This document shows, in pieces, positions 28,105 through 36,853 of a stretch of DNA of 38,770 bases (position 1 is its first letter; the number at the start of each line of letters is the position of its first letter). The stretch is from Bacteroides sp. (GTDB lineage: Bacteria > Bacteroidota > Bacteroidia > Bacteroidales > Bacteroidaceae). The position numbers were made by a program, and so were the translations under genes. The stretch is from contig JAFURM010000016.1 of NCBI GenBank assembly GCA_017471925.1, forward strand, positions 1 through 38,770, given 5' to 3'. The notes under the pieces are model-generated. The model did no database searches, was not told where the DNA came from, and saw nothing but the letters and a program-made list of their open reading frames with translations.

Positions 28105-28112
28105 CAAAGATA
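28105..28112 (-). promoter_or_regulatory. candidate -7 element for the HTCS gene
   Basis: The minus strand reads TATCTTTG, matching TAnnTTTG, 23 bp before the ATG at 28081. This leaves only a short leader and argues against the upstream GTG start. Confidence 0.55.
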
Positions 28113-28177
28113 ATGAACCAAACGCGTCTGCGGGTAGATTTTTATCTTTTTTAGGCGTATAAAGACGGATTTTCCCT

Positions 28178-28185
28178 TATCTTTG
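28178..28185 (+). promoter_or_regulatory. candidate -7 element for the PAP2 gene
   Basis: TATCTTTG matches TAnnTTTG, 55 bp before the ATG at 28241. No exact TTTG is present at -33. The GTG at 28196 lies too close to this element to be the start. Confidence 0.5.
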
Positions 28186-28240
28186 CCCTGTCTCTGTGCG
28201 GGCAGAGGCGCATGTCAAACCGCTTATCCGATTAGTGATT

Positions 28241-28843
28241 ATGAAGAAAATGCTCCTTTTCATCGTGTTTTTCTCTCTGCAGGTGTTTCCGGCCGTGGCT
28301 CAGAACTGGGACATCAACACCCTTCACAAGGTGAACAGCTGGGACGGGAAACTGGTGCGCAATTACAATAAGTTCATCTCGAAGAGCGAGCCTTACGTAG
28401 CCGTGGGTGTGCCCGTGGCTATGGCTGTGGCAGCCTGGATAAAAGACGATAGGGAACTGCTGAAAGATGCCGTCTATGTGGGCACTTCCGTGGCCAGCAC
28501 CTTTATCGTGACCTATGGCATGAAGTACACCTTTGACCGTCGTCGCCCCTATGAACGCTATCCCGACCGTGTGCATCCCTATAGCTATGAGGATTCCCCC
28601 TCTTTCCCCTCCGGGCATACCTCCACGGCCTTCGCCCTGGCCACTTCGCTCAGCATCAAGTATCCCAAGTGGTATGTCATTGCCCCGTCAGCTTTGTGGG
28701 CCTGCTCCGTGGGCGTGTCGCGCATGAACGAGGGTGTACACTATCCCTCCGATGTGCTGGCCGGTGCAGCCATCGGTGCCGGTTGTGCCGTGGCCAATAT
28801 CTACATCAACAAGTGGCTGAACCGTTGGCTCTTCGGCAGATGA
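28241..28843 (+). CDS. PAP2-family phosphatase (phosphatidic-acid phosphatase type 2)
   Basis: Protein of 200 residues from the ATG at 28241, chosen because it gives a normal signal peptide (MKKMLLFIVFFSLQVFPAVAQ). A GTG at 28196 would add 15 residues. The three acid-phosphatase motifs are intact: KYTFDRRRP (95-103), PSGH (123-126) and SRMNEGVHYPSD near 160-171, with the histidine nucleophile in the last. A hydrophobic stretch at 54-66 and another near 170-185 suggest membrane association. The enzyme likely dephosphorylates a lipid phosphate (phosphatidate or an isoprenoid/lipid A-type phosphate) on the periplasmic side. It lies divergent from the regulator and convergent with the S41 protease, so no operon partner tells the substrate. 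Confidence 0.92.
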   Translation: MKKMLLFIVFFSLQVFPAVAQNWDINTLHKVNSWDGKLVRNYNKFISKSEPYVAVGVPVAMAVAAWIKDDRELLKDAVYVGTSVASTFIVTYGMKYTFDRRRPYERYPDRVHPYSYEDSPSFPSGHTSTAFALATSLSIKYPKWYVIAPSALWACSVGVSRMNEGVHYPSDVLAGAAIGAGCAVANIYINKWLNRWLFGR

Positions 28844-28892
28844 AATCAGCCTGAAAAATGAACAAATGTTCCTGTCTTGATGCGCTTCTCGT

Positions 28893-30500
28893 TTACTTTA
28901 TTGATGGGGACCCCATCAGCTTCTCATAGCTGCCGTCGGTCAAGACCCGCAGGGCTTCCTGCACCACGTCGTCCGTGGCGTTCATCACCTGGAAATACTC
29001 GTTCATGTCCCACAGGTCACGGGCCAGAAGAGCCTTGAGCTGCGTCTTGATGAGAGGAAGGGAGTGCTCATACTGCTCCTGCCGGAATGCAACGTTCTCC
29101 TTCTCGGCGGTGGCGAGGAGGTCGGCAAGCAGGGCATCGTCCACCTGGAACTTCTCGTTGAAGTTCTGGAACTTCTTGTAGGTGGCCAGCAACTCCTTGC
29201 GGTGCTGCTCAATGTACTTCATGGTGGTCTTGATGACGACTCCCTTGGCAACCAGGTTGCGGTGGTAGTCGGTGTAGCGGGCGGTGTCCATGGGCACGAA
29301 GATGTCGGGCATGATGCCGCCACCGCCATAGACAGTGCGCTGCAGGCGCTTGGTCTGATACTTCAGGGAGTCGGGGAAGTGGATGCTGTCGGCATGCATC
29401 AGCTCGCCCCGGTTGAAGCGGTTGATGAGGTCGCGGCTATATGCCTCCTGTCGTTGCTCGGCACTGTTGCCCTCATACGGCTTCTGGATGCAGCGGCCGG
29501 CGGGGGTATAGTAGCGGGCCACGGTGAGGCGCATCATGGAGCCGTCGGGCAGGTCAATGGGGCGTTGCACGAGTCCCTTGCCGAAACTGCGGCGGCCCAC
29601 CACCACGCCACGGTCCCAATCCTGCAGGGCACCCGTCACAATCTCGCTGGCCGAGGCCGAATATTCATCCACAAGCACGGCTATGCGTCCCTCCTGAAGG
29701 TTGCCGTTACCCTTGGCCCGGAACTCCTGACGGCGCGAGTTGCGCCCTTGGGTGTAGACAATCAGCGAGTTGTACTGCAGGAACTCGTTGGCCAGGTCGA
29801 TGGCTGCATTCAGATAGCCGCCCCCGTTCTCCTGCAGGTCCAGGATGAGGTCGTTCATCCCCTCCTTCTTCAGCCTCTTCATGGCTGTGAGAAACTCCTC
29901 GCTCGTGGTGGCACCGAAGCGGTTGATGCGGATGTAGCCGATTCGGGGAGCAATCATGTAGGCCGCATCCAGGCTGTGGATGGGAATCTTGTCGCGCTTC
30001 ACGGTGAAGGACAACGGTTCGTTCACGCCACGGCGCACCACAGTGAGCCGAACTACCGAGCCTTTGGGACCGCGAAGGCGGCCCATGATTTCCTCTTGAG
30101 GCATCTTCACACCGGCAATGGCGGTGTCGTTCACGGCTGTGATGCGGTCGCCGGCCAGGATGCCCACCTTCTCTGACGGGCCGTTGCTCACGGGCTGCAC
30201 CACGAGCAGCGTGTCTTCAATCATCTGAAACTGCACGCCGATACCTTCGAAGTTGCCCTGCAGCGGTTCGTTCATCTTCTTCACCTCCTCGGCATTGTTG
30301 TAGGTGGAGTGGGGGTCCAGCTGTTTCAGCATGCCGATGATGGCCTCTTCCACCAGTTTCTCCTCACTGATGGAGTCTACATAAAGGTTGGCGATGGCAA
30401 ACTCGGCCAGTTGCAGTTTGCGGAGGTGCTCCTTGTTTCGCTGGGCATGGAGAAACGCTGTGCAGAGCAGGAGGGCAAGCAGAAGGATATTTCTTTTCAT
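28893..30500 (-). CDS. S41-family C-terminal processing protease
   Basis: Exported serine protease of 535 residues with signal peptide (LLLALLLCTAFLHAQ). A helical N-terminal segment contains LDPHSTY (61-67), a PDZ domain spans about 85-165 (GIGVQFQMIEDTLLVVQPV), and the protease core has the catalytic serine in EYSASASE (S283) and lysine in RSFGKGLVQ (K308), 25 residues apart as in Prc/CtpA. The C-terminal 120 residues form an extra helical domain (QRQEAYSRDLINRF...) found in Bacteroidetes homologues. It should cleave C-termini of exported proteins in the periplasm. It follows coaD by 47 bp and likely shares a transcript with parE and coaD. Confidence 0.95.
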   Translation of the reverse strand: MKRNILLLALLLCTAFLHAQRNKEHLRKLQLAEFAIANLYVDSISEEKLVEEAIIGMLKQLDPHSTYNNAEEVKKMNEPLQGNFEGIGVQFQMIEDTLLVVQPVSNGPSEKVGILAGDRITAVNDTAIAGVKMPQEEIMGRLRGPKGSVVRLTVVRRGVNEPLSFTVKRDKIPIHSLDAAYMIAPRIGYIRINRFGATTSEEFLTAMKRLKKEGMNDLILDLQENGGGYLNAAIDLANEFLQYNSLIVYTQGRNSRRQEFRAKGNGNLQEGRIAVLVDEYSASASEIVTGALQDWDRGVVVGRRSFGKGLVQRPIDLPDGSMMRLTVARYYTPAGRCIQKPYEGNSAEQRQEAYSRDLINRFNRGELMHADSIHFPDSLKYQTKRLQRTVYGGGGIMPDIFVPMDTARYTDYHRNLVAKGVVIKTTMKYIEQHRKELLATYKKFQNFNEKFQVDDALLADLLATAEKENVAFRQEQYEHSLPLIKTQLKALLARDLWDMNEYFQVMNATDDVVQEALRVLTDGSYEKLMGSPSIK

Positions 30501-30547
30501 GTGCGTATGTTCTTATGGGATTGTTCTTGTGGGGGATGGGGTCTCTT

Positions 30548-31009
30548 TCAGCGTTTGGGCTGTTCCATGCCTTCGGGCAGGAAGCGGCTCACGTCTTTAC
30601 CGTAGCGCATCAGTTCGCGCACAATGGTGGAACTGACGCAGGTCATCTCGGGCTCGGTAAAGAGCAGGATGGTTTCAATGCCGGTGAGCTTGCGGTTCAC
30701 GTCGGCAATGGTCTCCTCATATTCAAAGTCTTTCACCGTGCGGATGCCGCGGATGATGATGTTGGCCCCTACCTCTTGGGCAAAGTCAATGGTGAGGCTG
30801 CTGTAGGAGGCCACCTTGACGCGTGGTTCGTTCCGATAGTAGCGGCGAATCATCTCTTCGCGCTGCTGGATGGCCAGGTGGGCGTTCTTCTTGTCGTTGA
30901 TGCCGATGGCAATCACTACTTCGTCAATGAAGGTCAAAGCCCGCTTCACTATTGAGGCGTGGCCTATGGTGAAGGGGTCGAATGTTCCGGGAAATATGGC
31001 TTTGGTCAT
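30548..31009 (-). CDS. coaD: phosphopantetheine adenylyltransferase
   Basis: Cytoplasmic enzyme of 153 residues that converts 4'-phosphopantetheine and ATP into dephospho-CoA, the penultimate step of CoA synthesis. It is a small nucleotidyltransferase: [10 protein letters not shown] (8-17) holds the T/HxGH motif with the catalytic histidine at 17, and the C-terminal VSSTIVRE is the ISSTxxR motif. [14 protein letters not shown] is the conserved substrate-binding region. Length is standard. It starts 7 bp after the parE-like stop, so the two are cotranscribed. No relation of function to topoisomerase is implied. The arrangement looks like a housekeeping operon. Confidence 0.97.
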   Translation of the reverse strand: MTKAIFPGTFDPFTIGHASIVKRALTFIDEVVIAIGINDKKNAHLAIQQREEMIRRYYRNEPRVKVASYSSLTIDFAQEVGANIIIRGIRTVKDFEYEETIADVNRKLTGIETILLFTEPEMTCVSSTIVRELMRYGKDVSRFLPEGMEQPKR

Positions 31010-31016
31010 TGGGCTT

Positions 31017-32945
31017 TCAGTTTTCCACCACGTCTTCTTCTATGACGAGGTTGTTGATGATAAAACCTTGGCGTTCCATGGTGTTCTTGCCCATGTAGAA
31101 CTCCAGCAGTTCCTTTACCGAGTCGGTCTTTCGCAGGGAGACTTGTTCCAGGCGGATATCCTTGCCGATGAAATGGCGGAACTCGTCGGGCGAAATCTCA
31201 CCGAGACCTTTGAATCGGGTGATTTCGGGATTGGGACCCAGCTCGTCGATGGCGGCCTGGCGTTCCTCTTCGCTGTAGCAGTAGCTGGTCTTCTTCTTGT
31301 TGCGCACACGGAAGAGAGGGGTCTGCAGGATGTAGACGTGCCCTTTCTTGATGAGGTCGGGGAAGAACTGCAGGAAGAAGGTGAGCATCAGCAGGCGGAT
31401 GTGCATGCCGTCCACATCGGCATCGGTTGCCACGATGACGCGGTTATAGCGCAGTCCTTCGATGCCGTCCTCTATGTTCAGCGCGGCTTGCAGCAGGTTG
31501 AACTCTTCGTTTTCATAGACCACCTTCTTGGTGAGGCCGAAGGTGTTCAGCGGTTTGCCTCGCAGGGAGAAGACGGCCTGTGTGTTCACGTCGCGGCTCT
31601 TCGTGATGGAGCCGCTGGCCGAGTCGCCCTCGGTGATGAAGATGCACGAGTCGTTCTCCTGCTCTTTGCCCTTGCCGTCGTTCAGGTGGTAGCGGCAGTC
31701 GCGCAGTTTGCGGTTGTGCAGGTTGGCCTTCTTGGCCCGCTCGCGGGCCAGTTTGGTCACTCCGGCGATGGCCTTGCGCTCTTTCTCAGACTCCTGAATC
31801 TTCTGCAGCATGGCTTCGGCCACCAAGGGATGCTTGTGCAGGTAGTTGTCCACTTCGGTCTTGATGAAGTCGCCTACAAACTTGTTCACTGTGGGGCCGG
31901 CCGGTTTGTTCTCCTGCGGAATGGCGGGCCACATGTTGTTGCTGCCCAGCTTGGTCTTCGTCTGGCTCTCAAACATCGGCTCTTCCACGTCGAGGGCAAT
32001 GGCGGCCACGATGCCGTTGCGGATGTCGGAGTATTCCTGGTTCTTGTTGAAGAACTCCTTGATGGTGCGGGCGATGTGTTCTTTCAGGGCACTCTGGTGC
32101 GTACCGCCTTGCGTGGTGTGCTGGCCGTTGACGAAGGAGTAGTACTCTTCGCCATACTGGTTGGTGTGGGTGAAGGCGATTTCGATGTCTTCGCCCTTCA
32201 GGTGTACGATGTCGTAGAGCCCCTCGGCGGTCATGTTGTCTTTCAGCAGGTCTTCCAGGCCGTGGCGCGAGAGGATGCGCTGTCCGTTGTAGAGGAAGGT
32301 AAGCCCCGTGTTCAGGTAGGTGTAGTTGCGCAGCAGCGTCTCCACGAACTGGTTCTGGAAGCTGTAGTTCAGGAACAGCGTGTTGTCCGGTTCAAAGAAG
32401 ATGTAGGTGCCGTTCTCTTCATTGGTGTCCAGGGTCTCGTCGGAGAGCAGTCTGCCTTGGGCGAAGGTGGCCCGCCGCACTTTGCCGTCGCGGTAGCTGG
32501 CCACTTCGAAGCGGCTGCTCAGGGCGTTTACCGCCTTGATGCCCACACCGTTCAGACCTACGCTCTTCTTGAAGGCTTTGGAGTCATATTTGCCGCCTGT
32601 GTTCAGCTTGCTTACCGCTTCGATGAGTTTGCCTTGCGGGATGCCCCGGCCATAGTCGCGCACACTGACGCGCAGGCTGTCTTCGATGTTCACCTCGATT
32701 CGCTTTCCGGCACCCATCTTGAACTCGTCGATGCTGTTGTCCATCACCTCTTTCAGCAGCACGTAGATGCCGTCATCGCTCTGCTGTCCGTCGCCCAAGC
32801 GGCCGATGTACATACCCGAGCGCACACGGATGTGCTCCATGTCTTCCAGATGTCGGATTTGCGCGTCATCGTAGGTCACATTGCTGTCGTTGTTTGCTGT
32901 TGCCGTCTCTTCCAGCGGCAGTCCTATGCTATTGTTATCTTCCAT
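31017..32945 (-). CDS. parE: type IIA topoisomerase ATPase subunit, topoisomerase IV ParE-like
   Basis: ATPase and TOPRIM subunit of 642 residues from the ATG at 32945 (MEDNNSIG). The open frame continues upstream to 33230 but that part only translates repeat DNA and lies above the promoter. GHKL motifs are [10 protein letters not shown] (66-75), GRGIPQGK and [10 protein letters not shown]. The transducer region follows, then TOPRIM with EGDSASG (about 438) and [10 protein letters not shown] (about 510). Length suits GyrB/ParE. I prefer ParE because of the Bacteroidetes sequence style and the coaD neighbour, but GyrB-type function cannot be excluded by eye. The partner A subunit is not in this window. 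A very good promoter lies 40 bp upstream, and a 22-bp palindrome array further up. Confidence 0.9.
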   Translation of the reverse strand: MEDNNSIGLPLEETATANNDSNVTYDDAQIRHLEDMEHIRVRSGMYIGRLGDGQQSDDGIYVLLKEVMDNSIDEFKMGAGKRIEVNIEDSLRVSVRDYGRGIPQGKLIEAVSKLNTGGKYDSKAFKKSVGLNGVGIKAVNALSSRFEVASYRDGKVRRATFAQGRLLSDETLDTNEENGTYIFFEPDNTLFLNYSFQNQFVETLLRNYTYLNTGLTFLYNGQRILSRHGLEDLLKDNMTAEGLYDIVHLKGEDIEIAFTHTNQYGEEYYSFVNGQHTTQGGTHQSALKEHIARTIKEFFNKNQEYSDIRNGIVAAIALDVEEPMFESQTKTKLGSNNMWPAIPQENKPAGPTVNKFVGDFIKTEVDNYLHKHPLVAEAMLQKIQESEKERKAIAGVTKLARERAKKANLHNRKLRDCRYHLNDGKGKEQENDSCIFITEGDSASGSITKSRDVNTQAVFSLRGKPLNTFGLTKKVVYENEEFNLLQAALNIEDGIEGLRYNRVIVATDADVDGMHIRLLMLTFFLQFFPDLIKKGHVYILQTPLFRVRNKKKTSYCYSEEERQAAIDELGPNPEITRFKGLGEISPDEFRHFIGKDIRLEQVSLRKTDSVKELLEFYMGKNTMERQGFIINNLVIEEDVVEN

Positions 32946-32984
32946 GGATTTGTTGCTGACGTGCCTGCTTATAGGCACTTTGGG

Positions 32985-33015
32985 CAAAAGTAAGGAGAAA
33001 ATCGGAGGTGGCAAA
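32985..33015 (-). promoter_or_regulatory. promoter of parE-coaD-S41
   Basis: On the minus strand TTTG (33012-33015), 19 bp, TACTTTTG (32985-32992) is a full match to the Bacteroides promoter consensus. The leader to the parE ATG is about 35 nt. This also shows that the ORF extension to 33230 is not translated from this promoter. Confidence 0.75.
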
Positions 33016-33156
33016 AAAAAGCACGTCTTTTTTGCGGGACTACGTCGGGAAGGGGGGCGGGATGACCCACTCCATGATGTAGCACTTCTCTTCTTTCCGT
33101 TGCCGGATGCAACACCCCGAACGGACAAGTCTGGAGCGGGGTATTTATGCCGTTTG

Positions 33157-33266
33157 AACCATACATGTCTCGTCCGTCGTCCGCACATGTGTGGTCCGCG
33201 GGCCAAACATGTATGGACGACGGACCACACGTGTATGGTCCAACGCCCTTCTACGTATGCCTGTAG
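33157..33266. repeat. 22-bp palindrome array C, upstream of parE
   Basis: Five units start at 33157, 33179, 33201, 33223 and 33245. Cores are AACCATACATGTCTCGTCC, GTCCGCACATGTGTGGTCC, GGCCAAACATGTATGGAC, GACCACACGTGTATGGTC and GCCCTTCTACGTATGCC. The consensus dyad is CCAYACRYGTRTGG. The array starts about 140 bp upstream of the parE -33 element and ends 29 bp from the 3' end of the GNAT-fold gene. The DNA between promoter and array (33016-33156) has no gene that I can see. Confidence 0.78.
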
Positions 33267-33294
33267 AGGGGGTTGCTCAAGCTGTTCTGACGGG

Positions 33295-34428
33295 CTAAAG
33301 CTCTTTCACGAAGCAACGGCGGCGTTTGTGCTGCTCGGTCTTGAAGTATTCCCACTGGGCCTGCACCTTGTCGTTCATCTCCAGTTCGGGATTGCTCTCG
33401 GCATATTCATAGCCCAGCTGCTGGTAGACAGGGATGAGGTCGGAGAAGAGCAGGGCGTTCACTCCCTTGTTCTGATACTCCGGCTTCACGGCCACGAGCA
33501 GCAGGTCCAGCACCTTGGGGTACTTCTTCAGGTAGATGGTCTTGGCCAGGTGATACCAGCCGAAGGGCAGCAGGCGTCCCTTGGCCTTCTGCAGTGCCCG
33601 TGCCAGTGAGGGCATGGAGATGCCCACGGCTATCAGCCGGTCTTCGGCGTCGGTGATGAGCGTCACCATGCGCAGGTCCAGGATGGGCAGGTAGGTCTTG
33701 ATGTATTGGTCTATCTGCTTGGCCGACAGGGCGGAATAGCCGTAGAGCGGGCTATAGGCCTCGTTCATCAGTTCAAAGATGGCCTGCCCGTAACGGGAGG
33801 CAATCTCCTTGGCCGACTGACACTTCACGATGTTCAGGTTATACTTGCGCTGGATGAGGTTAGAGATGCGCTGGTGCTTCTCGGGAATGGCCTCGGGAAT
33901 GTAAATCTTGAACTCCACCCAGTCGGCGTCCTTGTCATAGCCCAGCCGGGCCATGTGTTCGGGATAATAGGGATAGTTGTAGATGGTGGCCATGGTGCTC
34001 AGCTGGTCGAAGCCCTCCACCAGCATGCCTTCGGCGTCGAAGTCGGTGAAGCCCAGCGGACCCTGGATGTACTTCATTCCACGCTCCTTGCCCCACTCTT
34101 CCACGGCTTTCAGCAGGGCCGAGGAGACCTCGATGTCGTCCACGAAGTCTATCCATCCGAATCTCACTTCCTGCTTGCCCCACTTCTCGTTGGCGCGGTG
34201 GTTGATGATGGCTGCCACGCGCCCCACCAGCCGGCCGCCCTTGTAGGCCAGGAAGTAGTCGGCTTCACAAAACTCGAAGGCCGGGTTCTTCTCCTTGCTG
34301 AAGGTGTTCAGCATGTCGTCATAGAGGTCGGGCACCGAGTAGGGATTGTTCTTGTACAGTTCATAGTTGAAGCGGATGAACTTTTTCAGTTCGCTCTTGC
34401 TGCTTACTTGCTTGATGGTGATTGACAT
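33295..34428 (-). CDS. GNAT-fold (acyl-CoA N-acyltransferase-like) protein
   Basis: Protein of 377 residues, probably cytoplasmic. The N-terminal half reads as an acyl-CoA N-acyltransferase fold: [48 protein letters not shown] and FGWIDFVDD. The C-terminal part repeats a similar pattern, with [26 protein letters not shown] resembling the acetyl-CoA-binding loop (Q/RxxGxG/A). The conserved [20 protein letters not shown] block is typical of a large uncharacterised Bacteroidetes family that databases give varied names. The substrate is unknown. It lies 53 bp after the CaCA exchanger in the same direction, and may be cotranscribed. Confidence 0.85.
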   Translation of the reverse strand: MSITIKQVSSKSELKKFIRFNYELYKNNPYSVPDLYDDMLNTFSKEKNPAFEFCEADYFLAYKGGRLVGRVAAIINHRANEKWGKQEVRFGWIDFVDDIEVSSALLKAVEEWGKERGMKYIQGPLGFTDFDAEGMLVEGFDQLSTMATIYNYPYYPEHMARLGYDKDADWVEFKIYIPEAIPEKHQRISNLIQRKYNLNIVKCQSAKEIASRYGQAIFELMNEAYSPLYGYSALSAKQIDQYIKTYLPILDLRMVTLITDAEDRLIAVGISMPSLARALQKAKGRLLPFGWYHLAKTIYLKKYPKVLDLLLVAVKPEYQNKGVNALLFSDLIPVYQQLGYEYAESNPELEMNDKVQAQWEYFKTEQHKRRRCFVKEL

Positions 34429-34481
34429 GAGGAGGAGATTAGTGAGGGTGAATACTAAGGTTGATTATGCGTGAGTCGCTT

Positions 34482-35435
34482 TTACAGGCAGTAGATGAGC
34501 CAGCCCGTATAGGCCACATAGCAGAGCATCAGCAGGATGCCCTCCACACGGGTGATGGTGCGCTTGGCGAAGAACAGGCCGAAGAACCACAGCAGGACGC
34601 TGCTCCCCACGAGCACCAGCAGGTCTGTGTTGTTGATGCCCACCAGTCGCAGGGGAGTGATGCTGGCCGAGCAGCCCAGCACGAAAAAGATGTTGAACAG
34701 GTTGCTGCCCACCACGTTGCCGATGGCAATCTCGGGATTCTTCTTCAGGGCGGCCACGACCGAAGTGGCCAGTTCGGGCAGGGAGGTGCCGGCGGCCACG
34801 AGCGTCAGGCCGATGATGGATTCGCTCACGCCGAGGCTGCGGGCGATGTTGCTGGCCGAGTCCACGAACAGGCTGCCGCCCCAGATGAGGCAGGCCAGTC
34901 CGCCGATGATATAGAGGGTGGACCTCCACACGGGCAGGCTCTTCACCTCCTCGCCCTCCTCGCCGGGACCGTTCTTGGCGATGGCGAAGGTGTAGCCCAG
35001 GAAGATGGCAAAGAAGCAGAGCATGACGAGTCCGTCGGTGATGCTCAGGACGTTCTCTTCGGCCTTGTCCAGCAGGATGTCGTTGGCGCAGATGAGAATC
35101 AGCAGGGAGGCCAGTATGCAGAGCGGAATCTCCTTGCGCAGCGTGTTGCGGGTCACGGTGATGGGGGCGAACAGGGCGGCACAGCCCACAATCATCAGGG
35201 CGTTGAAGATGTTGCTGCCCACCACGTTGCCGATGGCGATGTCTGCATTGCCCTTCAGGGCCGAAGAGACGCTGACGGTCAGTTCGGGTGCAGAGGTGCC
35301 GAAGGCCACGATGGTGAGTCCGATGACAATGTTGGGGATGTTGAAACGTTTGGCCACGGCCGCTGCGCCGTCGGTCAATCCGTTGGCGCCCAATAGGATG
35401 AGGAGCAGGCTCCCGATGAGAATGAGTACGTCCAT
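34482..35435 (-). CDS. CaCA-family calcium/sodium antiporter (YrbG-like)
   Basis: Inner-membrane exchanger of 317 residues from the ATG at 35435. The open frame runs to 35474 but that part lies across the promoter. It has two inverted halves, each with the alpha-repeat of the family: IVAFGTSAPEL with IAIGNVVGSNIFN (about 42-78), and LVAAGTSLPEL with IAIGNVVGSNLFN (about 210-250). The glutamates in both repeats (SAPE, SLPE) are the expected ion ligands. About ten hydrophobic segments are visible, with a charged loop GPGEEGEEVK in the middle. It likely exports Ca2+ in exchange for Na+ or H+. The promoter is a full consensus match. Confidence 0.94.
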   Translation of the reverse strand: MDVLILIGSLLLILLGANGLTDGAAAVAKRFNIPNIVIGLTIVAFGTSAPELTVSVSSALKGNADIAIGNVVGSNIFNALMIVGCAALFAPITVTRNTLRKEIPLCILASLLILICANDILLDKAEENVLSITDGLVMLCFFAIFLGYTFAIAKNGPGEEGEEVKSLPVWRSTLYIIGGLACLIWGGSLFVDSASNIARSLGVSESIIGLTLVAAGTSLPELATSVVAALKKNPEIAIGNVVGSNLFNIFFVLGCSASITPLRLVGINNTDLLVLVGSSVLLWFFGLFFAKRTITRVEGILLMLCYVAYTGWLIYCL

Positions 35436-35460
35436 AAGTGTTGCTGTCTGATTTTTGCGG

Positions 35461-35492
35461 CAAAGATAATGCAAACCGAGCGTAGAAGCAAA
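35461..35492 (-). promoter_or_regulatory. promoter of the CaCA antiporter gene
   Basis: On the minus strand TTTG (35489-35492), 20 bp, TATCTTTG (35461-35468) matches the Bacteroides consensus fully, 26 bp before the ATG at 35435. This decides the start against the longer ORF. Confidence 0.72.
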
Positions 35493-35512
35493 TAAATCTC
35501 AAACAGACTCTT

Positions 35513-35534
35513 AGAACCTGTTTGGAATTTATTC
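35513..35534. repeat. solo terminal arm of the MITE-like element
   Basis: AGAACCTGTTTGGAATTT and the following bases match the left arm of the 10877-11004 element in 21 of 22 positions. The next bases (TGCTTTTACATGGGA) continue the homology to the complement of its right end. No second arm is found nearby, so this is a decayed copy between the antiporter and mscS genes. Confidence 0.55.
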
Positions 35535-35623
35535 TGCTTTTACATGGGAAGTTCCAGGCAGTTTCTTAACTCCTTTTATACCTTTTTCCCGCACCGTCTG
35601 CCTTTGCCGTTTGTTATGGAGGC

Positions 35624-36853
35624 ATGATGAACGTGATTGCTGTTTCGGAAACTCTCCCTCCGCTGCTTGCCTGGAGCGTGGAACTGGGTGAGGTGGCGTG
35701 GAAGGTGGCGGCCTTTGTCCTAGTGCTTGTCGTGCAGTTGCTGCTCTTCTGGCTCACCGGCCGCCTCTTCCTCAAACTGGTGGCGGTGTTGCGCCGCAGG
35801 TTGTTTGTCCGCCTGAAGCCCATTGCCATCCAGGGTTATGAACTGTTGGACACGGGGCATCAGGTGCGCCTGCTGCTGGGACTGTTGCGCCTGCTGAGGT
35901 GGGGCACGATGGGGGTGCAGCTGCTCTTCTCCGTGCCGTTGCTCTTCGCACTCTTTCCCCAGACCAAGGGACTGGCCCATCGCCTGTGGAGCTACATCTG
36001 GGTGCCCGCCAAGGGGATGGTGATGGCCGTGGTGGACTATGTGCCCAACATGTTCACCATTGCCCTGATTGTCTACGTGCTCCACACCCTGGTGCGCCTG
36101 GCGCGCTACCTGGCCGGCGAGGTGCAGACCGGCCGCCTGAAGCTGCGCGGCTTCTATGCCGACTGGGCGTTGCCCACCTATCATATCGTGCGTTTCCTGC
36201 TCTATGCCTTCATGGTGGCCATGGTCTATCCCTACCTGCCCGGTGCCCGGTCGGGGGTCTTCCAGGGCATATCGGTCTTCGTGGGGCTGATTGTGTCGCT
36301 GGGTTCCAGCACGGTGATTGCCAACATCATTGCCGGCATGGTCATCACCTACATGCGTCCCTTCAAGATTGGCGACCGCATCGCCCTGAACGACACCGTG
36401 GGCAACGTGGTGGAGAAGACGGCCCTCGTGACCCGCTTGCGCACGCCGAAGAACGAGCTGGTCACCGTGCCCAACTCCTTCGTCATGTCGTCGCGCACGG
36501 TGAACTATACCCGCTCGGCCCGCGATTTCGGGCTGATTCTTCATGTGGAGGTGAGCATCGGCTACGACGTGCCGTGGCGGAAGGTGCATGAACTGCTGCT
36601 GGCGGCCGCCGAGGCTACGGAGGGCATCCTGCCCCATCCTTCGCCCTTCGTGCTGCAGACCTCGCTCAGCGACAACTATCCCGTCTATCAGCTCAATGTC
36701 TATGCCCGCGATGCCGACAGCATGTTGAACATCTACTCGGGGCTCTACCAGCACATCCGCGACGGTTTCGAGGCGGCCGGCGTGGAGATTCTATCGCCCC
36801 ATTACGTGACGGTGAGGGAGGCGGCCTCCGGCGAGGCGCGTCCCGCTACTTGA
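35624..36853 (+). CDS. mechanosensitive ion channel of the MscS family
   Basis: Inner-membrane channel of 409 residues that should open on membrane tension to release solutes during osmotic downshock. Hydrophobic segments lie at about 22-48, 85-112, 130-155, 185-205 and 210-235. The pore-lining helix and beta domain are recognisable: GSSTVIANIIAGMVITYMRP (about 226-245), FKIGDRIALNDTVGNVVEKT and VPNSFVMSSRTVNY. The C-terminal alpha-beta domain is present (LILHVEVSIGYDVPWRKVHELL). It is longer than E. coli MscS (286) by the N-terminal helices, which is common. A second ATG is the next codon. Its last 8 bp overlap the convergent ThuA gene. A weak TGCCTTTG element lies about 20-30 bp upstream. 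Confidence 0.95.
   Translation: MMNVIAVSETLPPLLAWSVELGEVAWKVAAFVLVLVVQLLLFWLTGRLFLKLVAVLRRRLFVRLKPIAIQGYELLDTGHQVRLLLGLLRLLRWGTMGVQLLFSVPLLFALFPQTKGLAHRLWSYIWVPAKGMVMAVVDYVPNMFTIALIVYVLHTLVRLARYLAGEVQTGRLKLRGFYADWALPTYHIVRFLLYAFMVAMVYPYLPGARSGVFQGISVFVGLIVSLGSSTVIANIIAGMVITYMRPFKIGDRIALNDTVGNVVEKTALVTRLRTPKNELVTVPNSFVMSSRTVNYTRSARDFGLILHVEVSIGYDVPWRKVHELLLAAAEATEGILPHPSPFVLQTSLSDNYPVYQLNVYARDADSMLNIYSGLYQHIRDGFEAAGVEILSPHYVTVREAASGEARPAT

Noticed and set aside
28105-28105. GTG at 28105 as the start of the HTCS gene
   Set aside because: It overlaps the TATCTTTG promoter element, and the ATG at 28081 gives a normal signal peptide.
32946-33230. N-terminal extension of the parE reading frame
   Set aside because: It lies upstream of a full-consensus promoter and translates the 22-bp array, with no similarity to topoisomerase N-termini.
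33157-33266. Possible CRISPR array in the 22-bp repeats
   Set aside because: There are no unique spacers: the unit is palindromic and directly adjacent, with 4-6 bp between dyads, and no cas genes are present.
36846-36853. 8-bp convergent overlap of mscS and the ThuA gene as a regulatory feature
   Set aside because: Short tail-to-tail overlaps are common in compact genomes, and nothing else supports a role.
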